From Trichobilharzia regenti (Eukaryota; Platyhelminthes; Trematoda; Strigeidida; Schistosomatidae): DNA of 64,000 nt. The DNA lies in assembly GCA_944472135.2 (NCBI GenBank), contig OX235267.1, positions 42,478,779 to 42,542,778 on the forward strand, read 5' to 3'. The notes under the pieces are model-generated. The model had not been told where the DNA came from and searched no databases. It saw nothing but the letters and a program-made list of their open reading frames with translations. The translations under genes were made by a program, and so were the position numbers. How positions within the stretch are numbered: the first letter of the stretch is position 1; every line of letters starts with the position of its first letter. This document shows positions 9,066 through 20,471 of this stretch, one piece after another.

Positions 9066-10090
9066 AATTGCAGTGGTCTCTCCAATATGGATTGTTAGAT
9101 ATCTAAAGGCATTTGGCAATTTATTGGATGCCTGATAGATAATAGAGAAAGACTCTTCAATGCTAGCTGGCTCTCTGATCTGTTTAGACGAGGTTGTGTA
9201 ATGATAGAACTGTTTGTGGTTTTAAGAACACCTTTATTTGACCACACTATCAGGTGTTCCCAAGAACGAAAAAATATGGACCTTATAGTTAGCGGCCAAT
9301 ATAACTGACTCCACAGGAATAGTTGAATTGATAGATAGAATTAGAGGTGGCTAACCTAGGCACCTCATCTTTCACTTTGGGAATCACAACTGGCTGTGTG
9401 AATTACGTAGGATGCAGCGTACCGGCATTAAACATTCTTTGAATCGATTTTCTCAACTTGTTTGTTATTACTTCACTAGGTAGATCACCTTTGAATTGAA
9501 GTCGTGTATACATAAAGGGATCTTGTCAACAGATACAGAAAAATCCTTTTCTACTCTCTATTGGCTATGTGTTTACTGATAAACTTTTCAGGGGAGCTGT
9601 TTTCAGTTAACGTGTCGTATACAACCTTAAGTTCGTCTTCAATCGCATCTTCTGAACAAATAAAGGGTCTTAACCTAATTTTTTTATATCGGAGTGAAGA
9701 AAAGCTGTGAAAATGTCTATGTATATTAACCGGTCTAAGCACTTTTCCTACGTAAATTCCTCATTACACTTTCGCCTGGTCTACTTGTCGGTTGCAGTCC
9801 ATGAAAGGCAACTCTACTTTGGAATTCTTCTTCACCCGTAAATGTGATAGGTGAATGTGTACTTCATTGTATTGAGATGTTATTATGTTCCTGCCCAGAT
9901 CATTTTCACAAAGATTGAAGGTATCATCCAAATATACCGACAATAAAATGGGAATTTTCACATAAGAGTTTTTTAAAGGACTATTTTCTAGTTTACTCAG
10001 AAAGAATTCTGCTAACACGTGATAACCACCATTAGAGAGTCCATTGCAACTCCTGTTCATCTGTTTGCAGAGTACACCACCAAATTAAAA
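9066..10090 (-). mobile_element. Penelope-like element, RT C-terminal half plus GIY-YIG domain
   Basis: The longest Penelope-like remnant. Minus-strand frames give, in order: GGYHVLAEFFLSKLE, the RT catalytic motif YLDDTF (10060-9764 frame), HIHLSHLRV and VELPFMDCNR, then FHSFSSLRYKK and EDAIEDELKVVYDTLTE (9742-9551), a linker around 9500-9360 (IQRMFNAGTL, VVIPKVKDEVPRLA), and the GIY-YIG core SIYQFNYSCGVSYIGR at about 9345-9300. RT fused to a GIY-YIG endonuclease defines canonical Penelope-like elements. Several frame breaks make it non-functional. Antisense in JNK intron 1. Confidence 0.8.
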
Positions 10091-10193
10091 ATTTCACATT
10101 CATAGTACAAATTAGTAACAGTTCCTTAGGGATGGGACCCCAATATTTATTGACTTTCTATTTATTTATTTATTTATTCGCAGATGTAATTAA

Positions 10194-10778
<585 letters not shown>

Positions 10779-10839
10779 TGAAGTATTTTTGCCAAGTTGT
10801 GTGCTGTAAAGATTTCTTCGATGTTATGAAGAAGTGTCT

Positions 10840-10935
10840 ACTATTAATCCCTTTGGTTTCCTAGTGGAACATAGGGCTTCAGTGCGGAGCACACCTCCAT
10901 TTCACTCGGTTTCCTCTACACTGTTCTTCAACTGG
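10840..10935 (-). mobile_element. RTE-like LINE 3' tail scrap (group 1)
   Basis: On the minus strand it contains the CTGAAGCCCTATGTTCCACTAGG tail in the order seen in the RTE-like copies at 34781 and 6172. Only about 90 bp is present. Confidence 0.5.
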
Positions 10936-10964
10936 CCTCATGGGTATTGGTGGAGCCAGCTAAA

Positions 10965-11775
10965 AGGACACATTGATCAGCAATCTTCGAATGTTTGGCA
11001 TGCGATTCGCCACCTCCCGTCACATGTAAGAGGATGCTACAGGACTGGACGACATCAACTCCTAGCTTGAAGATAGGAGGTGAATTTGTGGAGCGTTGTT
11101 GACCACTTCACTTATTTGGGGAGTTGCATCAGCCAGCCCCAACGGGTTGATCGCTGACGAAAACTCAGCACGGATATAGAAGGTTCGTTTGGCATTTACC
11201 TGTCAACTTACACCATCTCTGGCTTAGTAGACGTGATATCCGGCTGTCGACCAAAGGGTGTGTATACTGCTCAGCAGTTCGCTCCGTCTACCTCTTTATG
11301 GCTGTGAGCGAGACATGGTCATTAGAAGCAGTGTTAGCTGACATAGGATGGATCAAGTTGGGAGAGAGAAAGCTAGTGGTGGTCAAAATAAAACACGGCT
11401 TCACTAGTCAATGAAGTCCACAACTGTTAGTTTAAGCCAGCCATTTAGGGAGGTTTAGACTTCCTGACTGCTTGGGGTCCTCGAGATTCTAAGAACCAAT
11501 GGCTGGAGACAGACCGTGATATGGCTGAAAATCGTTCTCAATGGCTGGCTCAAATGCATTCACTCTTTGTGATTTATAATGTTTAGTAAAACCCTATTAT
11601 TCTTCCATAATACTATTCTTTTTCCCTCACTCACACTTCTGTTTACTATCTCTCTCTTTTGAATCTCTCTTTACTCTCTTCTCTTGCTTTGTGTACTACA
11701 TGGAGGGAGTTTGGCAACTCGAACTGGTGCATATCTGTGCAAAGTTCTACGTTGAAACCAATCAGTCAGTCAGTA
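10965..11775 (+). mobile_element. RTE-like LINE, C-terminal part and 3' end (group 2)
   Basis: Second JNK intron. Translated with frame breaks, it gives RMFGMRFATS-like, DHFTYLGSCIS, ISTDIEGSF-like and LWLSRRDIRLST, the VYTAQQFAPST-type degenerate block, then SVSETWSLEA, and later the FGGLDFLTAWGPRDSKN and RSQWLAQMHSLCDL end. YLGSC, KGRVY and CETW blocks are typical of the region downstream of the RT palm in RTE-type elements. It ends with the group-2 3' UTR (GGCAACTCGAACTGGTGCAC, AAGTTCTACGTTGAAACC). 5'-truncated. Confidence 0.75.
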
Positions 11776-12214
11776 ACTCAATGTCTATAAGTCGTCATTT
11801 CTTCCTCAGACGATCTCCTCCATGTCACTGTGTATACTAGTTGATCGACAAGGTGACACACAAGCGCATTAACTCCCTACTGTCTTATCGTTTTTTTTAT
11901 TCGACTATGTTTTTAGTTTTATTCTAACGACTCCTAAGAGGTAACTGTTTCTTTTTTCCACTAAATTTAACTCAAGTGAAATATATACAAATCAAGTTAT
12001 TATTCTATTGTATGTGGTTCTAAGTTATATGACTCAGTGCAAACTATATGTAACTGGGTTTAGTTTCATGGATTATAAATACAATAGTTTCAGGTTAACT
12101 ATCATGAGTGTAGTTATCCTTATAGTTCGATGAAAACGCTTCAATAGATCTTTTCTAATCTATATTTGTCTCCTATTAAAGCCAATTTCCTAGATTACTT
12201 CGAACACGCCTGAC
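11776..12214. other. Unassigned intronic sequence
   Basis: No recognisable gene or repeat. AT-rich with short T runs. Confidence 0.4.
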
Positions 12215-12600
12215 TGACTGATTTCCACATAGACTTTTGCACAGAACTGCACCATTTCTAGTTGTCATACTCCATTTATCACACAAAGACAGAAAAAAAA
12301 GAGAGAGAAAAGAAAGATATATGTAAACGAACAATTAATAAGCAGAAATATCAGGGAGGGGGAATAGTTAAATAATGGAAGAACTATACGGTTTAATAGA
12401 TGTGGGAGATCACAAATAGTGATGAATGCATCTACGCCAGTCATTAAGAACGATTTTAAGTCATTTCACCAGTCGTATCTAACCATTGGTTTTTAGTCTG
12501 ACAGCCATAAAGGAGGGAGGATAGAGAAAACTAGTGCTCAGTACACACTTCCGATCGATAGCCCAACAAACACGTCTGCACCAGAGATGGTGTAAATTGG
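12215..12600 (-). mobile_element. RTE-like LINE 3'-end fragment (group 2)
   Basis: On the minus strand it shows the group-2 ending: AGAACGATTTTAAG reversed, the AAACCAATGGTTAGA counterpart of the CTAAGAACCAATGGCTGG block, and the GTGCAGTTCTGTGCAAAAG terminal part near 12235-12255. It matches 11450-11775 in reverse. Confidence 0.55.
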
Positions 12601-12829
12601 CATACTGAATACTACATGTCGAGCCCAATCCATTTCTGCTCATAATCATATCAAGTTACTCACACAACTTTCCAACGTCGTTTATTTAATTCCATTATTT
12701 GATTGGTAGTAGTATTTTCCATATTTCCAGAATGAGTGATGAGTCATTCTTATTGCATGTCTTGGGTGTAGACTCGATGAACCAGCCAGGATTCAGTAAT
12801 CAACTTCTCTCTTCATCTACCTAGATTAC

Positions 12830-13660
12830 TTTTTAGAATTTTAACCCTCGCCCACCCTATTGTGTAGTTGTGTGTTAATGCATGCAGTGCAATAGCTGAG
12901 CTTTTTTCTAAACTACTTATCTTCTTGGGGTCAACCATTCTTACCTTACCTAAATTCCTATGTTCTGACAATCTGACTACCCCTGACCTACTAGTTTGAC
13001 CTATGTAGTTGACCTGACAGTCATTGCAGGGTATTTTGTAAATTAAATGATTTTGTCTAATTAACCTACAGAGCTTGTTCTACCTGTGTCAGTTTGTAGG
13101 TTTAAATGGCACCCTAATTCCTGCGTTATTAAGAATCCTGCATAGGGTTTCAGATGCTTATATTCTTTCTTGTAAATCTTATAATTATTCGTTTCACCAC
13201 TAATTTGCTTTTGCTTTTGGCCTTTTTCGATCTTCCTAATGAATTTTACAGGATAGTTATTTAACACCAACGCCTCTTCTATCTGTTTCATTTCATTGTT
13301 TAGGTTTTTTGTTGTACTACTTAGTGCTGCCACTTGGTTTGTTGGACACTTAAATAGGCCAGCCTTTACGGCTAACGGATGAGATGAATTAAGGTCTAAA
13401 TATCTATTAGAATGCGTTGGCTTTTTTATAAACACTTGTGTTCAGTTTACCTTCTCCTGTTCGTTTTATTTTACAGTCTAACATTGCTAATTCTCCTTGT
13501 TCATTTTCCGATTCAAATGCGAATTTTATCCCCTCTACTAGTGAGTTTATATGTGTCAAGAAGCTAGAGATATGTTCTGCTTTTAACACTGTGAAAGTGT
13601 CATCCATTTATCTCCGCCATATTTTTGGAGTAGGATTAAATATATCAAGAGTAATATTTT
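12830..13660 (-). mobile_element. Penelope-like element, RT C-terminal part and GIY-YIG domain
   Basis: The minus strand encodes MDDTFTVLKAEHISSFL (the xDD catalytic motif of RT) in 13607-13407, then a frame break to KPTHSNRYLDLNSSHP, VKAGLFKCPTN, EEALVLNNYPVKFIRK and GFLITQELGCHLNLQTD in 13435-13061. Downstream, LIYKIPCNDCQVNYIGQTS at about 13045-12985 is the GIY-YIG core, followed by RLSEHRN. The order and spacing are those of a canonical Penelope-like protein from the palm to the endonuclease. One frameshift lies near 13430. It abuts an RTE-like RT fragment at about 13660. Confidence 0.85.
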
Positions 13661-14460
13661 CCCAGTAAATTGCTGCTCAAGATATTCAGATGACTCTGCA
13701 TTTTGTCAGCGTCTTCACCTAGGATGATTATACCATCCTCATATTCAAAGCCAACAAGACTATCCCCTGGCAGCAAGTCAGTCCCTAAATCACATAAGTC
13801 GATTTTGGTCAATTCCTTTAGTACATCTCTGACGGCTAGCACCGGTTGTCATTACTTCAGATGACAACTCTCCGTAAGCATTTATCTGGCTGCATGAGTT
13901 TGAGTAAATTGCCTTGATTAGTGTGATGTACTTTCTCGGCACCCCCTTCACATCCAGGGACTGCCATTGTACCCCCGGTCGATGGAATCGAATTCCGCCT
14001 TCAAATCAAGTAATATGCCAATTGTTGGACACTGGAAAAATATGCCTATGTTCCGAAATCTGTCAAGGGATGAATATATGGTCAATACACCCTCTTCTTG
14101 ACGTAAAGCCTGTTTGTCTTTCTCGTGTTTGTTTCTCCTGAGTGCCGTGTATGATTATTGAGCCTAAAATTTAAGATACCATATTAGGCAATCTAATCCC
14201 CCTGTGATTATCGCAGGAGGACTTGTCTCGTTTTTTGTGTACTAGGATAATCAATGGTGTATACCAGTCCAATAGGACTATCTCTGATTCCTAGACGTCG
14301 CCTAATACTTTAGTTAACCTAGACAGCAGTCTGTCATCACTGTCCGTAAACACCTCTGGAGTCAATTCCATCAGGTCCCCTTTCGCTTTGTCTCATTTCA
14401 GACTATAGACAGCCTTATTAACCTCAGTTATGGACAGAAGATCGATGTTTATATCCCATT
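13645..14460 (-). mobile_element. RTE-like LINE, reverse transcriptase domain (group 2)
   Basis: The minus strand from about 14450 down, with stops and shifts, encodes LLSITEVNKAVYSLK, KGDLMELTPEVFTD (RT fingers), WYTPLIILVHKK, NHRGIRLPN, LLDLKAEFDSIDR (palm motif A) and DLGTDLLPGDSLVGFEYEDGIIILGEDADKMQS (motif C region, with the catalytic YADD decayed to YEDG). These blocks are in RT order. The element stops just after motif C, where the Penelope-like fragment begins, so one interrupted or recombined with the other. Confidence 0.8.
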
Positions 14461-14589
14461 TGGTAGGTGTTGAATGCTTAGTGAGTTGAATGGTGACTAT
14501 AGGCCAGTTCAGTCAACTGTGATGATATATGGCTCATTAACATATGGACTTAACTTTCATGAAATTAGGCCTAGATTCGAATTTTTCTC

Positions 14590-15700
14590 TCTCTCTCTCT
14601 CTTCACCTTCAGGATGAGTTAGCGACACTGCGTAGTATCATCCACTAATCTGCATACACTAAATGTGGCTGGCTCTCAGTCTTTGTACATGCATAACTGA
14701 GTGAGTGGGTTCTCAGCCCAATTATTCAGCTGTGGTTTTAGTCTGTAGTTTTATGTACATCACTATATCCTTTATTATTATTATTATTATTGCTGTAGAA
14801 CAACAACGTCTATTGTTGTTGTCGTCAGTTAATAATGTACACTTATAAAGAAAATATATAGAGGTGTATTATGTTATTGTTTTTTTTTTACCGAGGTAAT
14901 GAATGTCTAAAAAAGTTGGTTGACTCAGTCATTCACTCACTCACTCATTCGCCTAAGGCATAATGCCTTGTATCGTCGTCGACCTTGAAGTGTTCTCATG
15001 ACGACGATAAAGAGTAGACAATTATTTTATTGGATAATTGACAGTAATTATAATGACAATATATATACAGAGAGAGAGAGAAAGAATGTGAATCTAGGTC
15101 TGGTGGTGGTGGTGGTGGTTAACTTTATACATATATTGATTCATTAATTAATTGGTTTGTTGGCTTTTATTTTCTTAAGCGAAAATTTGCTAGAGTTATA
15201 TTCAGACAGAGAAAGAAGACGAAGACTATATATATATATATACACTAAAACAGGGTGTGTTGCTGTTCTACTGTTGTGAACACTACTGGTATGTAGTGTA
15301 GTGCTAACATATAATACAGAAAATTGCATTCCTTTGTGAGTACTGTAAAGTATTATCGATTAGAATGGATATATATATATATATATATACAAAAGCTTTA
15401 ACTTCGGTGATGAGGATTATTCTGTGTGTGTGTGTGTGTGTAGATTTTCATATCGTGTTAGACACGTGTTTGTACAACACCTGAGCTTATTATTATTATT
15501 GTTTTCATCATGTAACTGACCTGTTTGTTTTTAGTACAAAAGGAAACAGACAGTGAAAGAAACGTGATAAATCTGTACCTACCTACCTACCTACTTGTAC
15601 TTTCTTTGTATATACTTGTGATGGCCATTCAAACTCACTTTTAAGTCAAAGTGACGGGATGCAGCATAAAGCCTGCTCTAATATCTAAAGAATTATAATA
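14590..15700. repeat. Low-complexity region with several microsatellites
   Basis: Intronic. Contains CT (14582-14602), TTA (about 14770-14792), GA (15070-15082), GGT (15103-15119), TA (15226-15242 and 15369-15391), TG (15422-15441) and CTAC (15578-15596) runs. No coding sequence is recognised. Confidence 0.8.
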
Positions 15701-15734
15701 AGTACTGAATTGTAATAATAATAATAATAATATT

Positions 15735-15965
15735 TACTATTGCAGTATTAGATGGTTTGAGGCCCTCGGCCACAGGAAGCCTTGCTTGACCTAGGTTTCG
15801 GGCTAGTTCGAATCTCAAAAGGGAAATGAGTCCCTTGCTGTGACGAGTACCAACTAGCACTGTGATCATCTAATATCATCAAATCAATGTGCACCGTGAT
15901 AGCTTACGAGCTACCAAAGGGTGACCACCAAACAAAGGACTAGACACATCACACTGGTTATTCAG
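15735..15965 (+). repeat. Dispersed repeat (TTAGATGGTTTGAGG family)
   Basis: Starts TTAGATGGTTTGAGGCCCTCGG and contains the CACAGGAAGC, GACCTAGGTTTCGGGCTAGTT and ATCTAATATCATCAAATCAATG blocks. Related copies are at 23655-23950 (plus) and 32935-33145 (minus). No ORF and no tail. Probably a non-coding mobile repeat of unknown class. Confidence 0.6.
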
Positions 15966-16154
15966 TAGTATCCAATCAAAGTTATTATTGCAGTGTTTGT
16001 ATAATTTGAGTCGTGAAAGTTCATAGTTAATAAAGAATAAATTTTGAATGCTTCTGCTGATCGTTACTGCAATTTTTTTTCGCCGTCAACTCACTTATGT
16101 TTCCCTTCAAATTATGATCGAAAATTGATTTTGACATTAGAGAAGTAATAAAAG

Positions 16155-16500
16155 CCACAGAGTACTAGACAGGTGTTTCGTCCTAGTTTGAGATTTATTG
16201 GTAGCACGCACACTCCTATCAGGGTCCGAAACTTAGATCTTTCCAGTTAACATGTCAACCTCGTAGACCATTCAATCACTGAAACCCGACTCAATGATCA
16301 AGCTGTGAATTTCAACTTCTACCGATTCATGATTTCAACGCCACTGGCACCAACCAGTGTCATCGGTGAGTAGTGGTATTTGTTTTCACTTTCGACTGGA
16401 TGGACTCCACTGTTCGGTCACCACTTCTTACTAGAACCCCAGGTAACTTTGTCCTGAAACCGGTCGGTGACTAGTGAGCGGCAGATTAATTTTTAAGAGA
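16155..16500 (-). mobile_element. tRNA-related SINE, hammerhead-carrying family
   Basis: Minus-strand copy with the ACAGGTGTTTCGTCCTAGTTT segment (reverse of the ribozyme block; GAAAC kept, CTGATGA lost) and the leader ACCCCAGGTAACTTTG reversed at 16436-16451. More diverged than the copy at 7330. Confidence 0.6.
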
Positions 16501-16637
16501 TAGTTTTCGCGTCAATCACCATATCAGGGAAAGGTGTACAACTTCAGGAAAATGGTGTAATGCCCCTTAAACGTAGTGTATAAAAAGATGAAGTACTTAA
16601 GAACATATAAGGTTACCTTACTTACCACAAAGCTCTG

Positions 16638-16638
<1 letters not shown>

Positions 16639-16680
<42 letters not shown>
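16639..16680. repeat. (TA)n microsatellite
   Basis: About 42 bp of TA repeat. Confidence 0.95.
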
Positions 16681-16683
<3 letters not shown>

Positions 16684-16844
16684 TTAATTCATAACAAAGG
16701 TCAGAGGTAAGTGTCGGTTAATAAAACAAAAATAAATCAAAGTTCATGAGAAATACCGATCTATGGAAATTAGTGAATACCTTACGCAATGATGAGAAGG
16801 AGAGGAGAGAGAGCTGACAGCTAATTAGTTAAGTGATGAATTTT

Positions 16845-17030
16845 TTTGATTACAGCTTGATTCCACAGCGTATTTTTTGGTTCAGGTATGGAATTTTCAG
16901 CATGTGATATCGGAAGCCTAAATTTTGCAGGCCGATCACCATAGGTATCAGGTGTGCATCGGCAGAGGATCGAACCCCGGACCATTTTCATGGTCAGCGA
17001 GAGTCCTAACCACTGTTCCACCGACGCACA
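16845..17030 (-). mobile_element. tRNA-derived SINE (short family with A-rich tail)
   Basis: On the minus strand: GTGCGTCGGTGGAACAGTGG start, A-box-like TGGTTAGGACTC, B-box-like GGTTCGATCC about 45 bases later, then a unique body (CACACCTGATACCTATGGTG) and a 3' end GGAATCAAGCTGTAATC followed by an A-rich tract. The copy at 20232-20416 has the same start, body and end, which defines a unit of about 185 bp. Confidence 0.75.
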
Positions 17031-17034
17031 TAAT

Positions 17035-17480
17035 CCAGGAGTACTGAGCAGCTATTACAACCTTTTTTGGGACCCATCGACAGTACGTATCCATTGGGGT
17101 TTAAGGACAGAACCTTCTGGTAAAACTAGTTACTAGCTACATGGCGAAGTTACCTGGACTTCTAGTGGGAAGTTGTGACCACTGTGGGATCCATCACGTC
17201 GGGAGTGAGGACAGTTGCTCGCCAGAGATGATATCAGCTGGTGGTCGGGCTAAAATCACGAATCCCTAGAGGTTAGAATTCATGGGTTGACGGCCATTTT
17301 GATTGAGTCCCAGTGTATGAATGGTCTACGAGTTCGCCCTGTAACCAGAAGGTCCTGGGTTCGTACTGACAATGAGTTCCAAACAATGACGAAACAGCTA
17401 TTGACTACTCCCTCGTTTTCAGTGCTGCTCTAACTGATATCAATTCGTGGTTAGACTTGAAAGGAACCTAGACCCTAGAA
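17035..17480. mobile_element. Two hammerhead-SINE pieces, back to back
   Basis: 17035-17115 is a minus-strand scrap (AGGAGTACTGAGCAGCTATTACAACC, decayed ribozyme half). 17120-17480 is a plus-strand copy whose order is leader, AATCACGAATCCCTAGAGGTTAG, a tRNA-like part with GGGTTCGTACTGAC, the altered core (GACAATGAG .. GACGAAACAGC at about 17366-17402) and a 3' part (CTAACTGATATCAATTC). The two pieces are in opposite orientation. Confidence 0.6.
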
Positions 17481-18310
17481 ACCCAATTTTTGAGAACTGC
17501 TTATGGTTAATTATATATGCAAAATTCGGGAATATAAGATGAACACTAAGGTCACGGTAGTAATTTTTTTCGATCTTCCCCAATTCTTGTATAGTAAGCT
17601 CTATGTTGTACTTTTATTTTATTATTTGTGTAACTCATTTTCAATCCTTTGTTCTGTTTTTTCTTATCGACTATTTCCAAATGTGACCACTCGTCACTTA
17701 ACTAATTAGTTGTCAACCCTCTCTCTCTCGCTTGCCCTGGGTCACGTAGGATTAAGCACCGTTTTTCATTCACTTTGATTTCCATCTTATTTACTCACTG
17801 ACCATATTCTTTGACCTTTATTGTCAACTAACATCGTACACATATAAGCCCCTAAATAACTAATAGTACAGCTTTGAGGTTACGAAAAGCGATCTCTTTC
17901 CCTCTCTCGCTTTGTATGTCCTTAGTGTTACATCACGGTGGGATTTTTCCTCCTCCGAAAACTTGTCCTGGGCTTGTTTGTGAAGGCCGGTTTAGGTTCT
18001 CCATCGATGTGGGATGATGCGCTTGTCTTCTGAAAAAAATCACAATCCGATTGTTCCAATTATAGGCGTACTAGTCTGTTCTCAATTGCACTAAAAACAC
18101 TGATGTGTGTTATGCTTCTCAGGTTTTGTGAATCACATGAAAAAAATGGATTCTGTAATGGAGGAACCGGGGTATACTTCAAGCTGTAGATGCATCGATC
18201 ATGCGTTAACCACCTCCCATTTGCTTGAAGTGAACACCATCGCAGATATTATAGGTTAAAGTTATTGATTTTCACTTCGATTCATTAAATAAAACTGCTG
18301 TTTGGAATCG

Positions 18311-18360
<50 letters not shown>

Positions 18361-18620
18361 ATCTCTCGAAAAGTAGATAAATATTCTGTGGGCTATATAC
18401 GAAAGTAACCTTAATAAAGTAAGGGCATACAACTACGTGTCACCACCATTCTCACCATCCCAGCAGATATGCTTGGTTGGTAGCAGTGTAGATTTCCTAG
18501 CCTTGAGTATGCAAAGATGTTATCCTAATGTGCGATAATATACAATCTAGCGGTATTACACTTATTCAGTGGTAGTTATGGTGTGTACTTTGCACTGTAA
18601 AAGTGCAAACCTTTAACATG
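17481..18620. other. Unassigned intronic sequence with a TG microsatellite
   Basis: AT-rich and non-coding as far as can be seen. A TG repeat of about 43 bp lies at 18313-18355. No splice-flanked exon matching a kinase was found. Confidence 0.5.
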
Positions 18621-18624
18621 GTGC

Positions 18625-19270
18625 ACACCATTATTATTACTATTATTCCCTTTGGTTCCGAGTAGAATACAAGGCTTCAACAGGACATCCCCATTTTTCC
18701 TATCCTCTGCAGTCCTCTTCAGTTGACCCCACGATTGCCTATAAGCTGTCATCTCCTCCATGTAACCCTTAGGCTCTCAACTGATTGTTTCCCACTCTGG
18801 TTCCACTCGAATGATGTCATCCTATGGCCTCCCTCCGATCCATCTCCACTTTCTTCGGTATATTTTTTGACTAATAAGACCAGAGTACATTACTGACTCT
18901 ACAGTTGACAATAAAGAGAGTCCACATCCTATTCCACCTGCTGTTGCAGATTCCTATCACTTCTATGCCATAACTTCTCATTCCTTTAGCAACCTGGAAA
19001 GCCTTTCTAGTTTCGTACATTGTGCTAACATTCCACGTCCCAATGCTTATTTCTGCTTTCATCGAAAGAAGACGCATTGGCTGACTGGCTTCTCCAATGG
19101 TTTTCATGCTCTTGCGTCATTCCGTCTCTTGTATTCCAACGAAGAATAAGTATGCTTTCGTTGGGCTTTGAAGCTTCTGTAGTGATGATTGTATTAATTT
19201 TCCGGGGTAAGGTGCCAAACCCCAGACCCGATATTGCATCTTTTCCAGGTCTTCAGACCGACTAGAAAAC
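18625..19270 (-). mobile_element. Internally deleted RTE-like LINE (endonuclease start joined to the tail)
   Basis: On the minus strand, 19107-18871 encodes the N-terminus of an APE-type endonuclease (EISIGTWNVSTMYETRKAFQVAK, with the Asn of the conserved GTWNVRTM motif). It is preceded by about 160 bp of apparent 5' leader. Immediately downstream, 18860-18625 encodes the extreme C-terminus and the group-1 tail (GTKGNNSNNN read in frame, AAT/AAC tract at about 18633-18650). The middle, with the rest of EN and all RT, is missing. This is either one internal deletion or two nested fragments in the same orientation. Confidence 0.7.
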
Positions 19271-20225
19271 TAGTGAAATAATAAGTTAGGCGAGATTGGA
19301 GTACACCATCGCAGTAATTAATTTAGTTATTCGCAATATCCAACACATCTTTCTTCCATAGTTGTATTACAATGAACGATTGTTATAGTTGGTATAACAA
19401 AATAAGTTATCGTTACCTTTAAGTCTTACCAATACATCGAAGAAGCAACCATCAGTCAACAAGGATGAAATAGTTGAGTCGTCAACTTTTTACCATTTTT
19501 TGAGTATATTAAGATTACAAGGTCACGTATTTCCAAGTGACATTTGTCTGTGTACTAAATGTCTGGTGATCGATTAAAATGTTTTAAAGTAACAGATTGT
19601 AAACAATAAAATGGGAACCTCATAAATAGAGAGCGGCATATGAAGACAGTGTTGCATAAGCATCAACGATATCTGTAATTTTTGTGATAGTAAAGATGTG
19701 CTTATGGAATTGTGTTTGCAATTACTACTCCCCGCCTGCTGCACATATCGGGGAAGTTAATGTCTTCTTGAAGTAACTGAAACAAGGCGTATTGGTATTC
19801 CTTAACCACAGAGTCCAGGGACAACTGCTTAAGGCTAGTCACGCACACATGACCTGTTCATCAGAGTGGTTTTTAGAGTTGTGCTTATATTTAAGATCTT
19901 ATTACCGCAAGGTAGGTCGTGATGTACAATTATTTTGGATCGACCTTTTCTTACCCCTTCTTCTCCATGGCAAAGACGCAACATGGTTGGCTTGTTGGTT
20001 ACCTGCGGGAAACACCCTACTACCGTCTGTCACCTCCGTATTCTCCAACAGCATGACTTCATCCACAGCCTCTCCCCCTCCCCAACACAGTATAAACGGC
20101 TTACTGTGTGATGTTAACTGCTTTTAGTATAATCGCTATCCCAACGACCTTTGTGGCATGATAGAATATGCAGGGACATCACTCGCAGGCAGTGTGGCTC
20201 GTTGTGTCATTTATTTTTATTTTTT
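19271..20225. other. Unassigned intronic sequence
   Basis: A plus-strand open frame of 111 codons (19792-20127) has composition unlike its surroundings but matches no family I recognise. It is not supported as a gene. The rest shows nothing specific. Confidence 0.35.
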
Positions 20226-20231
20226 TCTTAT

Positions 20232-20413
20232 TTTTGATTATAGCTTGATTCCATACCAAACTTTTTTGGCACAGGTATGGAATTTTCAGCATGTGATATC
20301 GGAAGCCTAAATTTTGCAGGCTGATCACCATAGGTATCAGGTGTGCGTCGGCAGGGAATCGAACCCCGTACTGTGTGTATAGTTGGCGAGAAATCTAACC
20401 ACTGTGCCACCGA

Positions 20414-20416
<3 letters not shown>
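20232..20416 (-). mobile_element. tRNA-derived SINE (short family with A-rich tail)
   Basis: Second copy of the 16845-17030 unit. It begins (minus strand) TGCGTCGGTGGCACAGTGG, with A-box-like TGGTTAGATTTC, B-box-like GGTTCGATTCC, the same body and the same GGAATCAAGCTATAATCAAAAA end. Its 5' end touches a TA microsatellite (20417-20468). Confidence 0.8.

Positions 20417-20468
<52 letters not shown>
20417..20468. repeat. (TA)n microsatellite
   Basis: About 52 bp of TA repeat starting exactly where the tRNA-like SINE begins, as at 1923-2010. Confidence 0.95.

Positions 20469-20471
<3 letters not shown>

Noticed and set aside
14590..15700. CRISPR-like or satellite array
   Set aside because: Only short unrelated microsatellites. 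No repeat-spacer structure, and the context is eukaryotic.
19792..20127. 111-codon ORF as a host gene
   Set aside because: No recognisable motif, no splice or regulatory context, surrounded by repeats.
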